A DNA stretch of 64,000 nt from Rhyacophila brunnea (lineage: Eukaryota; Arthropoda; Insecta; Trichoptera; Rhyacophilidae). Positions 59,526 to 64,000 of this stretch are shown here, piece by piece. The notes below the pieces were generated by a model. That model was not told the origin of the DNA and did no database searches. It was given only the letters and a program-made list of their open reading frames with translations. The DNA lies in the NCBI GenBank assembly GCA_022495005.1, contig JAGYXB010001854.1:391053-455052 (forward strand), read 5' to 3'. The position numbers were made by a program, and so were the translations under genes. Numbering within the stretch: position 1 is the stretch's first letter; each line of letters opens with the position of its first letter.

Positions 59526-61282
59526 ATGGCAAAGAAGCACGTGTGCGTGCGATTGGTTACAGCATCTCGTAGGTGAGTATCCCACCAGTGTAAACAAATT
59601 CCATAACAATTCGCATTCCGTTGTTTTACACTACGCAGCAAGTGCAGACATTCCATACAAACACTATGGCGAATTCAGTATGGCGCGTGTGGTTACTTAT
59701 CACCGATGGTGCGTGTTCTGCTCTCCAAAGGGTATTCTTAACATAAAGTCATGTAAACTCAGTCAAGGCACACTTGAGCGCGTGTTGCCCGATTGCGATC
59801 GAATATGGTGAGGGGTCAGTGGCTTTGAAGTGGTATATATTTGTATCGTAGTTGTTATTAAAAAAATCGGTGTGTGTACTTATGTATGCGTATTAGAAGT
59901 TATACTTCTTTGGCGTAACGAAACAAAATATAACAAAACAAAATATTATTGCAGAATGTACCTACTTTGGAAGAAAAAAATCTCAAAACGTGTGTTTGAA
60001 AAATTTAGTAAACCGCTATTTCGACCATCTTTGCTTAAACAGATGTCTGTACAACTATTTTCCTTAACAATAATAAGTTATTAGTTATTACAAATCAAAA
60101 GTAAAACATAGCCTATATTAAATGGTTTAACTGAAACGTGATATAAGCTTTTGTGATGAAACATAATAATTATTATTGTCTTCTAATAAATAAATTGACA
60201 TGGGATATACGACAAATATTATCCTAAACTGTAAAAATATGTATTTTATGTATGAATGTAAATTTACAACATACCATTGTTTTACCAATTATTTTCCAAC
60301 TCAACATCCACAAAATTTATTTATTTATTGATATATAATTTTACTCATAAATAAAAGTTGCAACATTCGGTCTTTATTCAACCGGCCCAAGCCACAGCCT
60401 TCAATATCACAGCTGAAAATTACAAACCTCCAGCATTTAGAACACCCGAACGTGGCCGCGCAAAATAAATTATGTTGCATCGGCGGGCAAAACTTCCGTC
60501 CCATGCCAAATTAATGCGTTACATTTGCGCGCGCAACTTCGTCCCACGCCAAAAATACACTCTCATCTGTTTTCCCAAACGCGGCTAAAGAAGTATAACT
60601 TCAAAAATATATAATATAATCCTTCCTCCGTGCGTAAGAAAATTAATTATATTTTTTTATATTACGGATACTTCTTTTTAAATTGGATTTCACACAACTT
60701 GTTTCTGAGTGTGCGCCTATTTTGTAGTGTAATAATTATACTTGTACTATTACAGAGAAGTTATGTTTTACTGGTAGATAATGTTACCTAAGTTTTCAAT
60801 ACACATGTAAACACTTTACGTTCAAGTACACTCATTCCAGAAAGTATTGAACAAACTTTAGTGAATTTAATTCCCACGACAACATTGCTAGTAATTCCGT
60901 TGTGAATTTCAACACCGACACTTTAATGGGTATTCTCGCGCTATAGGCGGAAAAGTGAAACGTATATAATGATAAAATATTTTCGTTTTAATTCGTACAG
61001 TGTAATTTCGTTGGCGACTTCGAAAGTCATTTGTTTAGAAGAGTTTTGTTTTCAACTTTAATGTAGCGTAATTTCGACCATTCGGTTTGAGCACCCGTTA
61101 TTATTCGACTACGCCGTCAAACTAATGCCCGACGAATTTGTTTTCATAGAAGGGACATCTAATTATTTATGTGTACTCAAATGTGTTATTTCGTGAAAAT
61201 AAATCCGTCACCGTGACACAAATATATTAGCCGTGATTTACCACCAGTGAGTTATTTTATTAATACTGATATAGTGTTACCC
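59526..61282. other. Gene-free stretch, partly CpG-rich
   Basis: Bases 60,380-60,600 and 60,900-61,150 contain more CG dinucleotides than the surroundings. This could be a promoter or 5' exon of a host gene outside the window, or another old repeat. No coding exon is recognised. Confidence 0.3.
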
Positions 61283-61285
61283 TAA

Positions 61286-61435
61286 AAGTGGGGCCACACC
61301 GGCAACAAGTCGCGCGACAACTCGTTAAATTTTACGATAATTATCATAATTGCTTAAGAAATTTAAGATAATTATCATGCTTATCGTAAAATTTAACGAG
61401 TTGTCGCGCGACTTGTTTTCGGTGTGGCCGCACTT
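61286..61435. mobile_element. Palindromic MITE (150 bp), TAA target
   Basis: The ends are AAGTG(G/C)GGCCACACCG and its inverse. Arms of ~58 bp contain AACAAGTCGCGCGACAACTC and AAATTTTACGATAA. TAA flanks both sides (61,283-61,285 and 61,436-61,438), as for PIF/Harbinger-type elements. No coding sequence. Confidence 0.8.
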
Positions 61436-61437
61436 TA

Positions 61438-61754
61438 AGGCCCGTTTCAGACGGGACACCGGTGTCGCGCTCGATATAATATAGGAGGCCTTTGTATTCG
61501 AATAAAGGGGCCATTGTATTATGTTTAGTCAATGCATAATTTCGCGTTTTAAATTAGAACATAACACTGGCTGCAGTAATAAAAACAAGTGTATCGGCGG
61601 CTTGAAAATGTAGCAGCCAACGGAAAAGTGTACCGAACACGCGTTGACTCATTAGCTATGGGGCGTTCATAAACATAATACAAAGGCCCCTTTATTCGAA
61701 AGTCCTCCTATATTATATCGAGCGCGACACCGGTGTCCCGTCTGGAACGGGCCT
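61438..61754. mobile_element. MITE (317 bp) abutting the previous one
   Basis: The ends are AGGCCCGTT(T/C)CAGACGGG and inverse. Arms of about 85 bp include ACACCGGTGTCGCGCTCGAT and AATAAAGGGGCC. TA lies at 61,436-61,437 and 61,755-61,756. Its left boundary overlaps the target duplication of the neighbouring MITE. No coding sequence. Confidence 0.82.
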
Positions 61755-61756
61755 TA

Positions 61757-63031
61757 CCCATGTAGTAGTAAGTACGTTAACTTTGGTTATACGCGAAATA
61801 TTTAAACGAGTATATTATAGTGTATTTTGTTATTCATAAGATTGAAGAAAATAGTAAATAAGTTATAAATATATAATAGCGTATTTATTTATATAGTTTA
61901 AATATAAAATTGTTAAAAAGTACAGCTACTATACCATGGCCACCACAAGGGGTGGGCTGACAGGGCTCTAGCCTGGGGTGTCGGGCTCAGTGTGGCCCGG
62001 CGTGACGTGTAGACCAGATAAGTAAGATAAACACACATCACAAATTTACACTAATAGTAATAAAGTCGCCTGCGGCGTTATTTTAATTCGAGAATAGTGG
62101 TTGTACAATACATTTTTTTACTATTGTGTCGATACTCGACAACTCCATAATTCAAGTGGATGTATTCATAAACACAAATAAATCGCTAAAATATACAGAA
62201 TACCCTCAATGTTAACTCGAACACTATTTGGAAAACGATACTATAAATTATTATTATTATATTTATTGAGAGCGTCATACTGCATTTGACCTTAGTGATA
62301 TGTACTTATTAATAACAACATAGTCTATTAATAGCAGTAACGTCTTTAAATCGTGACGCTTATGAAAATATAAATGTCTCTACATCTCTCGTTGAAAAGC
62401 TTCACAATATGCAAATGTGTATTATAATATTATATTCTTATCTTAAAACTGCAATAACACCTTGAAATGAACAATTCTGTTTCCGCGTCGTCTCTTTAAA
62501 ATACATCACCCGGAAGATATTCACTATACGTATGAGAAGCTTTCACAGATCGTTTCGCAGATCATTTTCACAGTCAGCGGAGTCGGATAACAAGTTAAGT
62601 TTATTCATAAGAAAACATCGTCTAATGCCACTTTATGAGGACTTTTGAATTTTTCTATGTTCGTATTCGGAAGTATACTGATTTGGTTTATGACGAAACC
62701 AGAATCTCCACGCTTTTCATATAAATTCATGTTCGGTTTACAGTGATATAAAACCTTATATAATAGGTAGTATGCATCTTTTAGTATACTGAGTGAATAA
62801 CTACATCTTGTTATGTTCTAAAATAAGACGTTTTTATCTTGATAACTGAGTTTAAACGCTTTAAACTTGTTATTTTACTTAAGTATGATGAAAAAATAAC
62901 TTTACCATGTACATTGTTTTTATTAAGTAAAAATTCTGGTATGATTTCAATTTTTTTCAGTTATTTCATTATCACAGTGTAACTTCATTTTCAAGCACAT
63001 ATTTTATTTAAATTCTTCTTCATTCTTTTCT
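61757..63031. other. Gene-free stretch with a GC-rich island
   Basis: Bases 61,935-62,030 are strikingly GC-rich for this window (GGCCACCACAAGGGGTGGGC ... GTGTGGCCCGGCGTGACGTG). No family is recognised. The remainder is AT-rich. Confidence 0.35.
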
Positions 63032-63035
63032 TTAA

Positions 63036-64000
63036 GGGGGGACATGCTCGTCGAAGGTCAAAATTGACTTTTTATTGTATTTTCAAACCATGATCCTGGA
63101 CACTCCTTAAGCGTTGTAGATAATCTATTTATATAATTTTGAAGCCTTATTATCCTTTATAGTTATTTTAAACGTTTGATGACTGCATGAAGTATTTTTG
63201 TTACATAAAATAGTATTCTTTAAACCTCTCGCTCTAATGTTTTGGAATATAGTCATATTTCGGTACATAACTGTGCAGTGGTGTTAAGATTTTTTACGTT
63301 TATTAATTTTTAAACGCATTTATGAAATTATTAGTATAATTTATTACGAGATAATTTTTGTAAAATATTCACGATAAAAAATTATATTGATAATCTCTGT
63401 GATCCCAAATTTGACAAGAATTAGGCATTTTATTATTCAAAATTCGGCAAGATTTACACATTTGAAGATGATTCTAAAGATACTTATTATAAGCTATGTC
63501 TTTGAACATTCAAGTGTGATAAACATCTTATGAATAATGATTGCTTTATAATAATTATTGACCTAAAAATAAGGTAGTGTTTTTTTGAAATACGCTATTT
63601 CTTTTGTCATTCCCTAGTGGTTAAGCTACAACATACGGCCGTAGTCATAAATTGACAAACTATAATTAAAGTAGGGATTAAAATTATGTTAACGCGCGTG
63701 TTTGAACATGTACCTAACCGAATTTTTTTTAATTTTTTTTTAAACGGTACATGTTCAAACACGCGCGTCAATATCATTTTACTCCCTATTTCAATTATAG
63801 TTTGTCAATTTATGGCTACGGCCGTATGTTGTAGCTTAACCGCTGGGGAATGACAAAAGAAATGGCGTATTTCAAAAAAACACTACCTTATTCTTAGGTC
63901 AATAATTGTTATAAAGCAATCATTATTCATAAGATGTTTATCACACTTGAATGGTCAAAGACATAGCTTATAATAAATATCTTTAGAATCATCTTCAAAT
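63036..64000. mobile_element. Large palindrome of two inverted TTAA-element copies
   Basis: It starts after TTAA at 63,032-63,035 with GGGGGGACATGCTCGTCG, homologous to 37,246-37,950 in inverted orientation. Around 63,716-63,746 the sequence turns back. From there to the window end (63,747-64,000) it is the inverted copy of 63,460-63,715, at roughly 94% identity by eye. Both inner ends lack the ~40-bp terminal repeat. The right half continues beyond the window. Confidence 0.82.

Noticed and set aside
60380..61150. Host gene promoter or 5' exon
   Set aside because: CG-richer patches alone are not enough. No coding exon, TATA/Inr pair or downstream gene was seen.

Overview
This 64-kb window looks like intergenic DNA from an insect nuclear genome. 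It is very AT-rich, and every coding-length reading frame I can assign belongs to a mobile element. The elements are typical of arthropods: mariner with D,D34D, an R1-clade non-LTR retrotransposon, RTE-type 3' ends ending in (ATC)n, tRNA-derived SINEs and many short inverted-repeat elements. Several repeats carry the TTAGG/CCTAA motif of insect telomeres. A sternorrhynchan hemipteran such as an aphid would fit the base composition and repeat style, but that is an impression only. I found no convincing host gene, structural RNA gene, CRISPR array or bacterial feature. A host exon or two could be missed without transcripts.

Layout. 0.6-1.1 kb: two retroelement 3' ends. 3.2-4.3 kb: a SINE interrupted by a palindromic MITE (8-bp target duplication, TTAGG-like core), with a ~0.5-kb tandem duplication starting inside that core. 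4.35-6.26 kb: an element with inverted repeats of nearly 0.5 kb. 6.28-13.26 kb: a minus-strand R1-like element, cut in its ORF1 zinc-knuckle codons by a 1,916-bp DNA transposon (10,015-11,930) that carries remnants of its own DDE-like transposase. 13.3-21.3 kb: mostly unassigned, with an inverted pair of 'GACGTCCC' repeats and an RTE tail. 21.3-23.3 kb: mariner A nested inside a TAGGGATT-ended element. 23.3-29.2 kb: a fold-back element and more long-inverted-repeat elements, one 3.2 kb long. 29.2-35.8 kb: quiet apart from a tRNA-Ile-like SINE and an RTE copy with a 15-bp target duplication. 35.86-37.95 kb: mariner B and a TTAA-flanked element. 39-47.5 kb: RTE and SINE fragments and five inverted-repeat elements. 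49.2-53.65 kb: the second intact palindromic MITE, a long-arm fragment and mariner C. 55.8-62 kb: scattered MITEs, a split SINE and two MITEs sharing one junction. 63.0-64.0 kb: a large palindrome made of two inverted copies of the TTAA element, running off the window.

The elements interact only by nesting, which gives relative ages: SINE before MITE before tandem duplication; R1-like before the TIR transposon; TAGGGATT element before mariner A; fold-back half-copy before the second MITE. All three mariners are inactivated by different lesions. The most interesting items are the DDE-like transposon with subterminal palindromic repeats, the MITE with a telomere-like core, the long-inverted-repeat family, and a 55-bp sequence present twice in the broken R1-like ORF2.
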